Of a stretch of 64,000 bases of DNA, positions 45,858 through 54,875 are shown in pieces. A model generated the notes under the pieces. The model saw only the letters and a program-made list of their open reading frames with translations, made no database searches and was not told the DNA's origin. Position 1 is the first letter of the stretch, and each line of letters starts with the position of its first letter. Position numbers and translations under genes: made by a program. The stretch covers positions 5,038,525 through 5,102,524 of the forward strand of contig NZ_CP012159.1 of assembly GCF_001189295.1 (NCBI RefSeq), read 5' to 3'. This DNA comes from Chondromyces crocatus. Lineage in GTDB: Bacteria; Myxococcota_A; Polyangia; Polyangiales; Polyangiaceae.

Positions 45858-47846
45858 GTGAGGACCCTCCGTCGCGCTCGCGTCCTTCCTGCGGTGCAGG
45901 TGACGCGGTCCCTCCGTCGCTGCTCCAGAGTCGTCCCCGTGTCCGAGCCTCTTCGCCCAGCGGTCATTCCCGCGCCTCCACCGCCTGACGCGCCGCGCCT
46001 TCTCTTCCGTCGAGGTCGCAGGTCACCGCGCGCCATCGCCTGGCTCGGGGCCAAGTCGTTCTGGGGGCACCTCTGGCACCTCGTGGCGAGCGTCATCGCC
46101 ACCGAGGACATCGACAGCCGCGACTGGATGCGCGCCGACTCGCCCGAGGCCTTCACCTCGCGCGTCGCCGAGGAGCTGGGCGCAGGCCGCCCTGGGGCCG
46201 ACAGCTTGACCGAGGCGCTCGGCGAGGATCTCTGGATCGATTTCGTGGCCGACACGGGGGACGACGTCTCGGTGAGCGCCGCCGTGGCGCAGCTCATCTT
46301 CTCGACGTACGAGGTCGAGGACGAAGCCGGAGAGCGGCTGACCCTGCCGCGCGGGCACGTCCTGCTCTTCGGCGGCGACACCGCCTACCCGGTGGCGACC
46401 GAGCTGGAGATCAACAACCGCGTCATCGCGCCCTGGAACGCCGTCCTCCGGCGCTTGCCTTCCGATGGGGCCTCGCGCGTCCTGCTCGGCGTCCCCGGGA
46501 ACCACGACTGGTATGCAGGCCTCGACGGCTTCGGTCGCATGTTCCGAGCGCGCCGGGGCACGATCGACCGCGCATCGCGGGTGATGCCGCCGCCCTCCGA
46601 AGCTGCCCCCCCGTCGTACCTCGGACCGCCATCCCACACTGGACCCCTGTCGCACCCTGGACCCCTGTCGCACGCCGCGCCACGCTCGCGCGGCCCTGGC
46701 GAGGTGGGTGATCCCGAGGAGCGCGAGGGCAACATCGGTCACTTCATCGCCTGGGTCGAGGCCTTCAGCGTCGGGACGCTGGTCGCCAAGCGACCCGCCT
46801 TGCCGCTCGAGGGCTACACGCCGGTGCAGAACGCGAGCTACTGGGCGCTCCACCTCGCGCCCGGGCTCTCGCTGTGGGGGCCGGATCGGCAGCTGCGGGC
46901 CGTCGACTTCCAGCAGCGCCTCTTCTTCGCCGAGGAGCGCGCGCAGGATCCATCACGAGGCGTCGTGCTGTGCCTGGCCGATCCGGTGCGGGCCTACTTC
47001 GAGCCGAGCCGTGCGGGGACGGACATGCTCGCCGCGCTCGATGTCTCCATGGAGCGGGACGGCGTGCTCGTGCTCACTGGCGACACGCACCATTACTGCC
47101 GGGAAGTGGTCGGCGCGGGCCAGCACGTCATCGCGGGCGGCGGCGGCGCCTTCCTCCACCCGGCCCGCATCCAGCGCCGCGGCTTTCCCACCCCGGCGGC
47201 CGAGTTCCCCGGGCAGCGGGCCTCGCTGGCCCTCGCCATGGGGATTCCTTTCGAGGTCGCCCGCGGCCGCTCCGGGTTCCTCGTCCACTTCGGGATCGCC
47301 CTCCTCTACGTGCCCACCGTCCTCTCCGCGCTCGAGAGCGGTGCACCCGGGCTGACCATGGCGACCGCGACCGCTCTGGTCTGCTGGGTGATCGCGTGGG
47401 CCATCGGGGGCTGGCGCAGCGGCAAGGCCCTCTCCATTGGCATGCTCGCCCTGCCGACGGCCATCGGCCTCGGATTCCTCCCCGTCCTCGCGGCGAGCTT
47501 GCTGGGGCCCGTGGTGCGCGGCCTCGGCTTGCCGATCTGGGGTGGCCTCCTGGCCATCACCCTGGTCGCGGTGGCGCTCGGCGCCTTCCTCTTCGGCGCC
47601 TACCTCACGGCCTTGACCCTGCTCGGCCTGGAGCAGCACCAGGCGTTCAGCGCCCTCGCGCACCCGGGGTACAAGCACTTCGTCCGCCTCCGCGTCCGGC
47701 GGGACGGCAGCGCGATCGATGGCTGGGTCCTCGGCAAGATCGATCCCTTGTCTCGCGAGGAGGGGCCTGTCCTGGTCGACAGGTTCACCTGGCGCAATCC
47801 AGGCGCGGCTCCGGCCGGCCCGGGCTCAGGCACGCCACGTCGCTAG
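45858..47846 (+). CDS. Membrane metallophosphoesterase with multi-helix C-terminus
   Basis: A calcineurin-like phosphoesterase of 662 aa. Its metal-site blocks are FVADTGDD, LFGGDTAYPV, GVPGNHDWYAGLDG and, far downstream, LTGDTHHY. A Ser/Pro/Gly-rich insertion (about 245-290) with the repeated motif LSHPGP/LSHAAP interrupts the domain. After residue ~465 there are about five hydrophobic helices, fixing it in the membrane. Substrate unknown; lipids, nucleotides or phosphoproteins are possible. GTG 45858 is used; GTG 45939 is a later in-frame alternative that removes a basic N-terminus. Confidence 0.78.
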   Translation: MRTLRRARVLPAVQVTRSLRRCSRVVPVSEPLRPAVIPAPPPPDAPRLLFRRGRRSPRAIAWLGAKSFWGHLWHLVASVIATEDIDSRDWMRADSPEAFTSRVAEELGAGRPGADSLTEALGEDLWIDFVADTGDDVSVSAAVAQLIFSTYEVEDEAGERLTLPRGHVLLFGGDTAYPVATELEINNRVIAPWNAVLRRLPSDGASRVLLGVPGNHDWYAGLDGFGRMFRARRGTIDRASRVMPPPSEAAPPSYLGPPSHTGPLSHPGPLSHAAPRSRGPGEVGDPEEREGNIGHFIAWVEAFSVGTLVAKRPALPLEGYTPVQNASYWALHLAPGLSLWGPDRQLRAVDFQQRLFFAEERAQDPSRGVVLCLADPVRAYFEPSRAGTDMLAALDVSMERDGVLVLTGDTHHYCREVVGAGQHVIAGGGGAFLHPARIQRRGFPTPAAEFPGQRASLALAMGIPFEVARGRSGFLVHFGIALLYVPTVLSALESGAPGLTMATATALVCWVIAWAIGGWRSGKALSIGMLALPTAIGLGFLPVLAASLLGPVVRGLGLPIWGGLLAITLVAVALGAFLFGAYLTALTLLGLEQHQAFSALAHPGYKHFVRLRVRRDGSAIDGWVLGKIDPLSREEGPVLVDRFTWRNPGAAPAGPGSGTPRR

Positions 47847-47920
47847 AGGGTAGAGGGGAACCGAGAAGGGGGGAGCAGGAGCGCCTGCTGGCGCGACGTC
47901 GAGGGGAGGGGAGGAGCCGC

Positions 47921-48424
47921 TCAGCGCCCCGGTGACGCCGTGTCCCAGGCCTTCGCCAACGCCTTCGCGGCGCGCTCGGCCTCCTTCGCACTGAGCCCGT
48001 GGGCCTCGCCGACGCGCGCCACGGCGCTGCGGAAGCGCTGGCGTGAGCGCACATGCTCGCGTGCGATGAGCACCAGGCAGAGCAGCGCGAGCAGTGCGCT
48101 CGCGCCCGGCGTGGGGAGTGACCAGGCCACGCAGACGATCGCCACCAGGAGCAGCAGGCTGCACAGGACCCAGGACTCGCCGAGGGCGCGCCCCTCCGTC
48201 GTCGCCGCCCGCGCGAGCGCTTGCACCGTGCTGGGTGGCAGATCCCCCAGCGCGACGCCCGCGGGGACGAACGTCGACGCGGGCGGCGCGCCGTGCGTCT
48301 CCAGAGGGCAAGGGTTCCCCCCGGCGCCGTCGGAAGCTGGCTCGCCCGGCGGTCGCGTGATCGCAGGCTCCGGAGCGATGGAGATCACCGCGTCGAGTGA
48401 CGAACGGGTCATCGGTGTCGGCAT
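47921..48424 (-). CDS. Small membrane protein of unknown function
   Basis: A 167-aa product from ATG 48424, placed just after AGGAG; ATG 48529 is a longer alternative that lies 4 bp after the SulP stop. The N-terminal ~75 residues are polar. A pair of membrane helices (WVLCSLLLLVAIVCVAW, ASALLALLCLVLIA) follows, then a basic helix (HVRSRQRFRSAVARVGEAHG). No family is recognised. It is downstream of SulP on the same strand and probably cotranscribed, so it may be a partner of that transporter. Confidence 0.55.
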   Translation of the reverse strand: MPTPMTRSSLDAVISIAPEPAITRPPGEPASDGAGGNPCPLETHGAPPASTFVPAGVALGDLPPSTVQALARAATTEGRALGESWVLCSLLLLVAIVCVAWSLPTPGASALLALLCLVLIAREHVRSRQRFRSAVARVGEAHGLSAKEAERAAKALAKAWDTASPGR

Positions 48425-48532
48425 CGGCTCCTCTCTCTTCGTCTGCGAGCCACGGGCTGATCCGTGGCTCTCTGTCGGTCGGCTCGCGGTCGGCGGGATG
48501 GATCCGACATCCGTTTGCCTGGTAGCCATGGG

Positions 48533-50299
48533 TCAGGAGGCGCTTGCTTGCGCGTCGGGCCGCAGCAGTGCCGGCGACGCCGCGTCGCGCGACGGCGGGA
48601 TCGACGGCGCCCCGACCACGGGATCGCCCAGCGACGTGAGCGCCTCGGCGACCGTGGAGAAGACGCGCTTGTCGGTCACGTGCTCGAGCAGGCCGGAGCC
48701 GCGCAAGCGCGCCGTCACGCCATCGGACGCGCGCGTGATGATGGCCGCCGTCCCCTGCTCACGCAGCCGATTCAGCACCGAGCGGAACGCCTCGATGCCC
48801 GTGAAGTCGATGAGCGGTACGCCCGCCAGATCGAAGATCAGGTACTTGGGCAGCGGCCCGCCCTCGGTGAGCGACTGCAGCCCGGTGTGGGACGCGAAGA
48901 AGATCGGCCCCTCGACGCGGACGACGGCGACGAGCTGTGCGGCTCCTCCCGGCGCGCGGCGCGTCGCTCGATCGAGCAAGCGCGGCACCTCGCCGGGCTC
49001 GTCGGAGGCTGCGGTCACGAGCGACACGTCCACCCGGCGCTGCATGTGAGCGAAGTGGACGAGCGACAGCACGAGGCCCATCAGCACCCCGCCGACGAAG
49101 TCGGAGACGACGATCGACATCGCCGTCATCACGAAGACCACGGCCTCGAACCGCGAGACCTTCCACATGAAGAGGACCTGCCGCCAGTTGATCAGCCGGA
49201 AGCCGACCACGAGCAGGATGCCGGCGAGGCCCGCGAGCGGCAGGCGCTCGACGAGAGGGCGCGCGAGGAACAGCAGGCCGAGCAAGGTCACCGACTGGGT
49301 GAGGGCCGCGAGCCGCGTCGACGCGCCGCACTGGACGGCTGCTGCGGAGCGCACGATCGCGCCGGCTACCGGCATGCCGCCGACCAGCGAGCTCGCCAGG
49401 TTGGCGACGCCCTGGGCCATCAGCTCCTGATCGCTCGAGTGACGCGGCGCCTTGCTCTGCGCGTCGACCGCGACCGCGGCGAGCAAGGAGTCGATGGAGG
49501 CGAGCAGCGCGAGCGCGATGGCCTCCGGGAAGAGCGAGACGAGGTTGACGCCGTGGAACGGCGGGAACGCGATCTTCGGAAGCTCCGCAGTGATCGAGCC
49601 GACCGAGGCGGTGGTCATCCCGAGAGCGCTCACCAGGAGGATCGCTGCTCCCAGGCCGATCAGCCCTCCCGGCAAGCGCCGGTGCAGCTTGGGGAGCATC
49701 ACCGTCGCGATCATCACGAGCACGCCCACGCCGACTGCGAACAGGTCGAGCTGGGAGGCCCATGCTGTGCCCGGCATCGATGAGACGAGCCGCACGTCAT
49801 TCGGCAGCCCGAGCAACCTCGGTATCTGCGAGTTGAAGACGAGCAGCCCGACCGCCGCCATGAACCCGCCGATCACCGAGACGGGGATCGCATGGATCAA
49901 CCGCCCCACCCGCGCCAGACCGATGAGGATCTGGAGGATCCCGCACAGGAACGTCGCGCACAGGAGCCCTTCATAACCGTGCCGCTGCAGGATCTCGAAG
50001 GTCAGCGGCACCAGCGCGACCTCGGGACCCGTCACCTGGAGCCGTGAACCGCCGATGAGCGCGGCGATGGCCCCGGTGATCGCGCCCGTGATCAGCCCGA
50101 TATGCGCTGGCAACCCGCACGCCAGCGCAAGCGCCAGGTTGAGGGGGAGGGCGACGAACGCGACGGTGAGCCCACTGAGGAGGTTGTCCACCACGCTCTT
50201 GGGCTCGACCATCTCCTTCCAAGAGGTGAGTGTTTCTGTCCACATGGGGCGCCAGAACCCGGGCTCGGAGCTGGCTTGGTGGGCGGTCGGGGTTGTCAT
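48533..50299 (-). CDS. SulP-family anion transporter with C-terminal STAS domain
   Basis: A 588-aa transporter. The first SulP signature lies near VDNLLSGLTVAFVALPLNLALA, followed by about a dozen helices. The STAS domain after ~450 has LIFDLAGVPLIDFTGIEAFRSVL, the anti-sigma-factor-antagonist-like core. SulP proteins move sulfate, bicarbonate or other anions; specificity cannot be read here. ATG 50299 is used, with GTG 50320 also possible; neither has a good ribosome site. It is divergent from a kinase/NtrC-type pair, with inverted repeats in the gap, suggesting direct control. Confidence 0.92.
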   Translation of the reverse strand: MTTPTAHQASSEPGFWRPMWTETLTSWKEMVEPKSVVDNLLSGLTVAFVALPLNLALALACGLPAHIGLITGAITGAIAALIGGSRLQVTGPEVALVPLTFEILQRHGYEGLLCATFLCGILQILIGLARVGRLIHAIPVSVIGGFMAAVGLLVFNSQIPRLLGLPNDVRLVSSMPGTAWASQLDLFAVGVGVLVMIATVMLPKLHRRLPGGLIGLGAAILLVSALGMTTASVGSITAELPKIAFPPFHGVNLVSLFPEAIALALLASIDSLLAAVAVDAQSKAPRHSSDQELMAQGVANLASSLVGGMPVAGAIVRSAAAVQCGASTRLAALTQSVTLLGLLFLARPLVERLPLAGLAGILLVVGFRLINWRQVLFMWKVSRFEAVVFVMTAMSIVVSDFVGGVLMGLVLSLVHFAHMQRRVDVSLVTAASDEPGEVPRLLDRATRRAPGGAAQLVAVVRVEGPIFFASHTGLQSLTEGGPLPKYLIFDLAGVPLIDFTGIEAFRSVLNRLREQGTAAIITRASDGVTARLRGSGLLEHVTDKRVFSTVAEALTSLGDPVVGAPSIPPSRDAASPALLRPDAQASAS

Positions 50300-50374
50300 G
50301 ACGCTGCGCGTTGTCTTCACGGGGCGTGCCAGCCCTGAAGGGGACCGCTTTCCGCCGACAAGTGCCCGGGGGGC

Positions 50375-50422
50375 GTCTGTCTTTACCGACAGACACCCGA
50401 TGGAAAGACCGACGCTGTCGGT
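50375..50422. promoter_or_regulatory. Paired inverted repeats between SulP and the histidine kinase
   Basis: GTCTGTC-TTTACC-GACAGAC (50375-50394) and ACCGAC-GCT-GTCGGT (50408-50422) lie in the 228-bp divergent gap, 75-125 bp upstream of the SulP ATG and 105-150 bp upstream of the kinase ATG. Both contain ACCGAC, hinting at a common binding protein. The NtrC-type regulator downstream is the natural candidate. Confidence 0.5.
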
Positions 50423-50526
50423 GAACCCCCACAGCTCGAGCGATCCATATTCACCTGGAAAATCGAGGGTTTACTCTGTTCGTTGCGTGCGTTTGATGAC
50501 GCGATACGGCATAGTCGAAGCAGCTC

Positions 50527-52047
50527 ATGCGGCTACTGACCCGGCTGGTGCTCTCTCACGCCGTCCTGGTCCTGGTGATGCTCGGCGCGCTCGCCGTCGT
50601 CCTCGGATCGCTGGCCGGCATCACGTCGTCTTTGCAGGAGCTCCTCGGCGGTGAGACGGTGAGCCTCCGGCGGGAGGCGACCCTCCACCGCGCAGCGTGG
50701 GCGGTCGAGCTCGCCATGCGCCACGGCGACGATGCCTGCGCGCAAGGCGTCCCCTGGGACGATGTCGGGGCGAAGATCACGCACCGCCTCGCTGCCCTCG
50801 ACGCCGAGCTCGGCGAGCCAGCGCGGCCGACGGGCGGTACCATGCTGGCCGCGATCGATGGCTACCGCAGGCTCGCCCGGCGCGTGGTGGCCGAGGGCAC
50901 CTGCGCTGGCCTGGTCGCTCCGGCGAGCCAGACCGAGCGCGAGCGCCTCGACGAGCAGCTCACCGACGCCTGGATCCAGCGGATCTTCGAGCTGCACGAC
51001 GCCGTGCGTGCGAAGGAGGAAGACGCGCGCAGCGCCGGCGCTTCGGCGCTCTCGAGCGGGTTTGCCATCGCGCTCGCCGCGTGCGTGCTGGCCGCCGTCT
51101 TGGCGCACCAGCTCGCCCGGACCGTCACCGAGCCGCTGGCCGCGCTCGGCACCCAGGCCCAGCGCCTCGGCAAGGGCGACTTCGACGCGGGCGCCGAGCA
51201 GGTGGCCGGCCCCGCAGAGGTGCGGGATCTCGGGCACGAGATCGAGATCATGCGCCGCCGCCTCGCCGAGCTCGACACCCTCAAACAGGGCTTCCTCGCC
51301 TCCGTGTCGCACGAGCTGCGCACACCACTGACGAAGATCCGCGAGGCGATCGCGCTACTACAGGACGGCGTGGGCGGAGGCACGCTCACCGAGCGGCAGA
51401 CCCGCATCCTCCACATCGCGCGGGTGGCTTGCGAGCGAGAGATCCGCATGGTGACCACCCTGCTCGATCTGTCGAGGTTGAGCGCGGGAACACCCATCCG
51501 GCTCCAGGCCGGCTCGGCCATCGACGACCTGGTCCGCAACGCCGTGCGCGACGAGGACGAAGAAGCCCGGGAGCATGGGGTCGTCGTCGACGTCGAGGCC
51601 CCGGGCGAGGTGCCGCTCTGCAGCCTCGACGTCGCCCTCGTCGAGCGAGCGGTCGCGAACCTGGTGCGCAACGCGATCTCCGTCTCCAAGGCGGGGCAGC
51701 GGGTGCTCGTGCGCCGGGAGCTGGTGTCCGGTGAAGGAAGCCCCGGACCGGGCCCCTGGGTGAAGATCTCCGTCTCCGACCAAGGCCCAGGCGTTCCGCC
51801 CGAGATCCGCCAGGCCATCTTCGACGAGTTCATGACCCACTCGGTGACGAACTCGCCCAAACGGGTCGGGGTCGGGCTGGGCCTGGCGCTCTCCCGGCAG
51901 ATCGCCCGGGCGCACCGGGGCGAGCTGGAGCTGGATGGACTATCCGTAGGGACCGGGGCGACGTTCCGGCTATGGTTGCCCATCGCGGCGGAGCTATCCA
52001 CCGCGGATGTCTCCGACGCGCTCCAACCCGCTCCCGCCCTTTCATGA
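50527..52047 (+). CDS. HAMP-domain sensor histidine kinase
   Basis: A 506-aa membrane kinase. The first helix is near 8-30 (AVLVLVMLGALAVVLGSLAG), a periplasmic sensor of ~140 residues follows, and the second helix near 180-198 leads into HAMP. The core has SVSHELRTPL with the phospho-His (HisKA type), N-box NLVRNAISV, SDQGPGVPPE, FDEFM and VGVGLGLALSR, all present. It ends in an ATGA overlap with the regulator gene. Divergent from SulP. Confidence 0.93.
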   Translation: MRLLTRLVLSHAVLVLVMLGALAVVLGSLAGITSSLQELLGGETVSLRREATLHRAAWAVELAMRHGDDACAQGVPWDDVGAKITHRLAALDAELGEPARPTGGTMLAAIDGYRRLARRVVAEGTCAGLVAPASQTERERLDEQLTDAWIQRIFELHDAVRAKEEDARSAGASALSSGFAIALAACVLAAVLAHQLARTVTEPLAALGTQAQRLGKGDFDAGAEQVAGPAEVRDLGHEIEIMRRRLAELDTLKQGFLASVSHELRTPLTKIREAIALLQDGVGGGTLTERQTRILHIARVACEREIRMVTTLLDLSRLSAGTPIRLQAGSAIDDLVRNAVRDEDEEAREHGVVVDVEAPGEVPLCSLDVALVERAVANLVRNAISVSKAGQRVLVRRELVSGEGSPGPGPWVKISVSDQGPGVPPEIRQAIFDEFMTHSVTNSPKRVGVGLGLALSRQIARAHRGELELDGLSVGTGATFRLWLPIAAELSTADVSDALQPAPALS

Positions 52048-53516
52048 GCCCAGCCCACCGGCCGCACATCCTCATCGTCGACGACGAACCCCATCTCTGC
52101 GAGCTCCTGGCCTTTCGCCTCGAGCACCACGGCTACCGGGTCACGACGGAGCTGACGGGCAAGGCCGGCATCGAGGCGCTCGGACGCGAGCGTGTGGACG
52201 CGATGATCGTCGACCTGCGCCTGGAGGACGGCGACGGCCTCGACGTGCTCACCGAGGTCCAGAAACGCTCCCCCGACGTCCCGGTGGTCATCCTGACCGC
52301 TCACGGCACCATCGAGACCGCCGTCGAGGCGATGAAGCGCGGGGCCTACGGCTTCCTGACCAAGCCGTTCCACGACCATGATCTCCTCCAGAAGCTCGGC
52401 CACGCCGTCGAGAGCGCGAAGCTCCGGCGCGAGGTGGCCGGCCTGCGGCGGATCGTCGGCGCCGAGAGCGACGAGATGCGCCTCCTCGGGACGAGCGATC
52501 GCATCGCTGCTGCCCGCGAGGTCATCGCCCGCGTCGCCCCCACGGACGCGACCGTGCTCCTCCTCGGCGAGTCGGGGACGGGCAAGGAGCTGGCCGCACG
52601 CTCCCTCCACGGCCTCTCCCCGCGGCGAAGCAAGCCGTTCATCGCGGTCAACTGCAGCGCATTGCCAGCGGAACTCCTGGAGAGCGAGCTGTTCGGCCAT
52701 GTGCGCGGCTCCTTCACGGGCGCCGTGCGCGACAAGGAGGGCCTCTTCGCCTCCGCACACGGTGGCACCTTGCTGCTCGACGAGATTGGCGACGCCCCGG
52801 CCCCCGTCCAGGTCAAGCTGCTGCGCGTCCTGCAAGAGCGCCGCTTCACCCGGGTCGGCTCGATGGCCGAGGAAGAGGTCGACGTCCGCGTCGTCGCAGC
52901 GACCAACCGTGACCTCCTCGCCGAGGTGCGGGACGGGCGCTTCCGCGAGGACCTGTTCTACCGGCTCCACGTCGTCCCGATCGTGATGCCGCCCCTCCGC
53001 GATCGGGTCGAAGACATCCCCCTCCTCGCCGAGGTCTTCCTCTCGCGCGCCGCCGCGCGCCACAACCTCTCCGAGCCGACGCCCACCCCGGAGGCCCTGC
53101 GCATGCTCCTCGCGCACCCCTGGCCCGGTAACGTGCGCGAGCTGGCGAACGTCATGGAAGGCGCCGTCCTCCTCTGCCGAGGCCAGCGCCTCCAGCCCGA
53201 CGACCTGCGCGCCTTGCTCGTCCCACCGACCCGCAAGCTGGAGACGCGGCCCAGCGAGGTCGAGATCGAAGACGCCGAACTCGCGACCGCGGCGGAGGCG
53301 AGCGAGGCCATGGTTCTCGCCCTCGGCGACCACTCCGTGGACCTCCCGCCCCTCCGCGCGGCGCGCGACGCCTTCGAGCGCGCTTACCTCGTCGAAGTCC
53401 TGCGCCGCGCGAACGGCAACGTGAGCGCCGCGGCGAAGCTGTCCGGCAGGAACAGGACCGACTTCTACGATCTGCTGCGCAAGCACGGCCTGTCGTCGGC
53501 CAGCTTCAAGGAGTGA
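52044..53516 (+). CDS. NtrC-family sigma-54-type response regulator with GSFTGA loop
   Basis: A 490-aa regulator beginning inside the kinase stop codon. The receiver has IVDDE, the phospho-acceptor Asp in MIVDLRLEDGDG, ILTAHG and TKPFH. The AAA+ domain has GESGTGKE, a loop GSFTGA in place of the usual GAFTGA, LLLDEIGD, and the conserved HPWPGNVREL. A Fis-type helix-turn-helix ends it (ANGNVSAAAKLSGRNRTDFYDLL). The Ala-to-Ser change is seen in some working family members but may alter sigma-54 contact. Confidence 0.92.
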   Translation: MSPAHRPHILIVDDEPHLCELLAFRLEHHGYRVTTELTGKAGIEALGRERVDAMIVDLRLEDGDGLDVLTEVQKRSPDVPVVILTAHGTIETAVEAMKRGAYGFLTKPFHDHDLLQKLGHAVESAKLRREVAGLRRIVGAESDEMRLLGTSDRIAAAREVIARVAPTDATVLLLGESGTGKELAARSLHGLSPRRSKPFIAVNCSALPAELLESELFGHVRGSFTGAVRDKEGLFASAHGGTLLLDEIGDAPAPVQVKLLRVLQERRFTRVGSMAEEEVDVRVVAATNRDLLAEVRDGRFREDLFYRLHVVPIVMPPLRDRVEDIPLLAEVFLSRAAARHNLSEPTPTPEALRMLLAHPWPGNVRELANVMEGAVLLCRGQRLQPDDLRALLVPPTRKLETRPSEVEIEDAELATAAEASEAMVLALGDHSVDLPPLRAARDAFERAYLVEVLRRANGNVSAAAKLSGRNRTDFYDLLRKHGLSSASFKE

Positions 53517-53548
53517 CCGGCGACGTCAGCGCCCGGCGACGTCAGCGC
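53517..53548. repeat. Tandem 16-bp duplication at a convergent gene junction
   Basis: CCGGCGACGTCAGCGC occurs twice in tandem (53517-53532, 53533-53548), and a degenerate third copy begins at 53549. The copies start right after the regulator stop and run over the BON gene's stop codon (53542-53544, minus), so the gene end itself has been duplicated. Confidence 0.8.
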
Positions 53549-54399
53549 CTGGCAACGTCGCCGATGGGCATGCGCGGCATCGCACCTTGCTGACCGCTCG
53601 TCGTGGTGCTGTCACTCGTCGTCGAAGCAGTGCTCGTCGTGTTCTCGCTCGTCCGCTGGACGCGGATCTGGTTGTGCACGTCCTCGACCCCCCGGACGTT
53701 CTCGGCGACGTACTCGATGAACCGCTTCTGCTGGCGCTCGGGCACCGTCCCTTCGAGCGTCACCTCGCCGTCCTTCACCTGCACGGTCACCTCGCTCGCG
53801 TCGATGTCGTGTCGGTACGACAAGGCCTCGCAGATGTCCTCGAGGATCCGCTCGTCGGAGCGCTTGTAGCCCTTGGGCCCGCGTCCGAACGCCTGACGGA
53901 CCTTGTCACCCAGCTCGCTCATCGCGCCCCGGAAGCTCTGCATCGCCGAGTGCCCCATCTCGCTCATCGTGTGCGAGGGCTCATGGCGCGTGCGCCAGGC
54001 ATCATCACGCTGATGGGGATAGCCCGGCAGCACCTCCCGATCCCAGCCGACATCCCCGCGCCCATAGCTGAGGTTGTCGTCATGGGTGTACTCGTTGCCG
54101 TACCCACCCCCGTAGCTCCGCGCGCGCTCGGCGTGCCCCTGATGGCCCATGAGGCCGCGCCCCTCGCCGCCGCGAAACCCTCCGGACCGGTTCCTATCAC
54201 GCCCGTAGCCCGCGCCTTGATCGCTCCCGTAGAGCCCCTCACCCCGTCGTTCGCGCGTCGTGAACCGTCCCTCGTCGAGGCTGTACCCCCCACCGCGCTC
54301 GGTCACGCCCTCGGGATCACGCCACATGCGCTCGTCGTCGCGGTCGAACTCACGCCCACGCCACCCGTAGCCGTCGCCCCTGTCGAAGCGGTCCTTCAT
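53542..54399 (-). CDS. BON-domain protein with long Gly/Arg/Asp-rich N-terminus
   Basis: A 285-aa soluble protein without a signal sequence. The first ~140 residues are low-complexity and rich in Gly, Arg, Asp and Tyr (for example GYGWRGREFDRDDERMW). A single BON domain covers about 180-250 (RSDERILEDICEALSYRHDIDASEVTVQVKDGEVTLEGTVP in outline), ending in a Thr/Ser tail. BON domains often bind membranes or phospholipids; here the disordered arm may make it a stress-granule- or envelope-associated protein. ATG 54399 has a purine-rich site. Its 3' end lies in a tandem duplication. Confidence 0.75.
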   Translation of the reverse strand: MKDRFDRGDGYGWRGREFDRDDERMWRDPEGVTERGGGYSLDEGRFTTRERRGEGLYGSDQGAGYGRDRNRSGGFRGGEGRGLMGHQGHAERARSYGGGYGNEYTHDDNLSYGRGDVGWDREVLPGYPHQRDDAWRTRHEPSHTMSEMGHSAMQSFRGAMSELGDKVRQAFGRGPKGYKRSDERILEDICEALSYRHDIDASEVTVQVKDGEVTLEGTVPERQQKRFIEYVAENVRGVEDVHNQIRVQRTSENTTSTASTTSDSTTTSGQQGAMPRMPIGDVARR

Positions 54400-54643
54400 G
54401 AGCTGGCCTCCTTCATGTCATCGTCAACCCACCGTGCCGGGCGCTACCGTGCAGTCGACGGTCGAAGGTCGCAATCAGCAGGACCCCTGGAAGACATCAG
54501 GATGCTCCTGCGGTGTGCACGCGCCGGTCGTAATTGGTGGCTGAGCGAACGGCGAAGCTCCGCGCTGATTCGAGAAGGGCCGGAACGCAGGCCGAGCCGA
54601 CGGAATCAGACCTTCAGCGCCTTCTCGTGGCCCCGCGACCGCT

Positions 54644-54706
54644 TCTCCTGGCGAATCCAGGCGAGACACTCCCTATCTCCTGAAGAATCCAGGCGAGTCG
54701 CTCCCT
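54644..54706. repeat. Two tandem 31-bp imperfect units
   Basis: Units 54644-54674 and 54676-54706 share TCTCCTG, GAATCCAGGCGAG and CTCCCT blocks, with about five differences, separated by one base (period 32). Confidence 0.75.
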
Positions 54707-54762
54707 TCTCTGACGAGCGCATTGCTCCGCTGCAATGGCGTACGCCTTTCGGTGTCATTCGC

Positions 54763-54830
54763 GGTCGGTATCACTCTCGTGCGGTCGGTGTCGCTCTCGG
54801 TCGGTGTCGCTCTCGGTCGGTGTCGCTCTC
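54763..54830. repeat. 16-bp tandem repeat, three perfect copies plus one variant
   Basis: GGTCGGTGTCGCTCTC is repeated exactly at 54783-54798, 54799-54814 and 54815-54830. A variant copy at 54763-54778 is set off by four bases. Confidence 0.9.
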
Positions 54831-54835
54831 GTAAC

Positions 54836-54875
54836 GACGTGCGGAGCCATCACAAGGACGTGCGGAGCCATCACA
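54836..54875. repeat. 19-bp direct repeat touching the DegV stop codon
   Basis: GACGTGCGGAGCCATCACA occurs at 54836-54854 and 54857-54875 with a 2-base spacer (period 21). The second copy includes the DegV stop codon (54871-54873, minus strand), so the gene end has been copied downstream. Confidence 0.85.

Larger units (their letters stand above)
54400..54870. other. BON-DegV intergenic region dense in tandem repeats
   Basis: About 470 bp without a supported gene. The first half is the BON upstream region. The second half (54644-54875) carries three separate tandem-repeat families, listed individually. A short frame through the repeats is an artefact of their periodicity. Confidence 0.65.

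Noticed and set aside
50318-50331. A -24-like TGGCACG (minus 50331-50325) upstream of SulP
   Set aside because: The -12 position reads GTGA, so the invariant GC is missing, and it would sit on a start codon; kept only as a weak hint.
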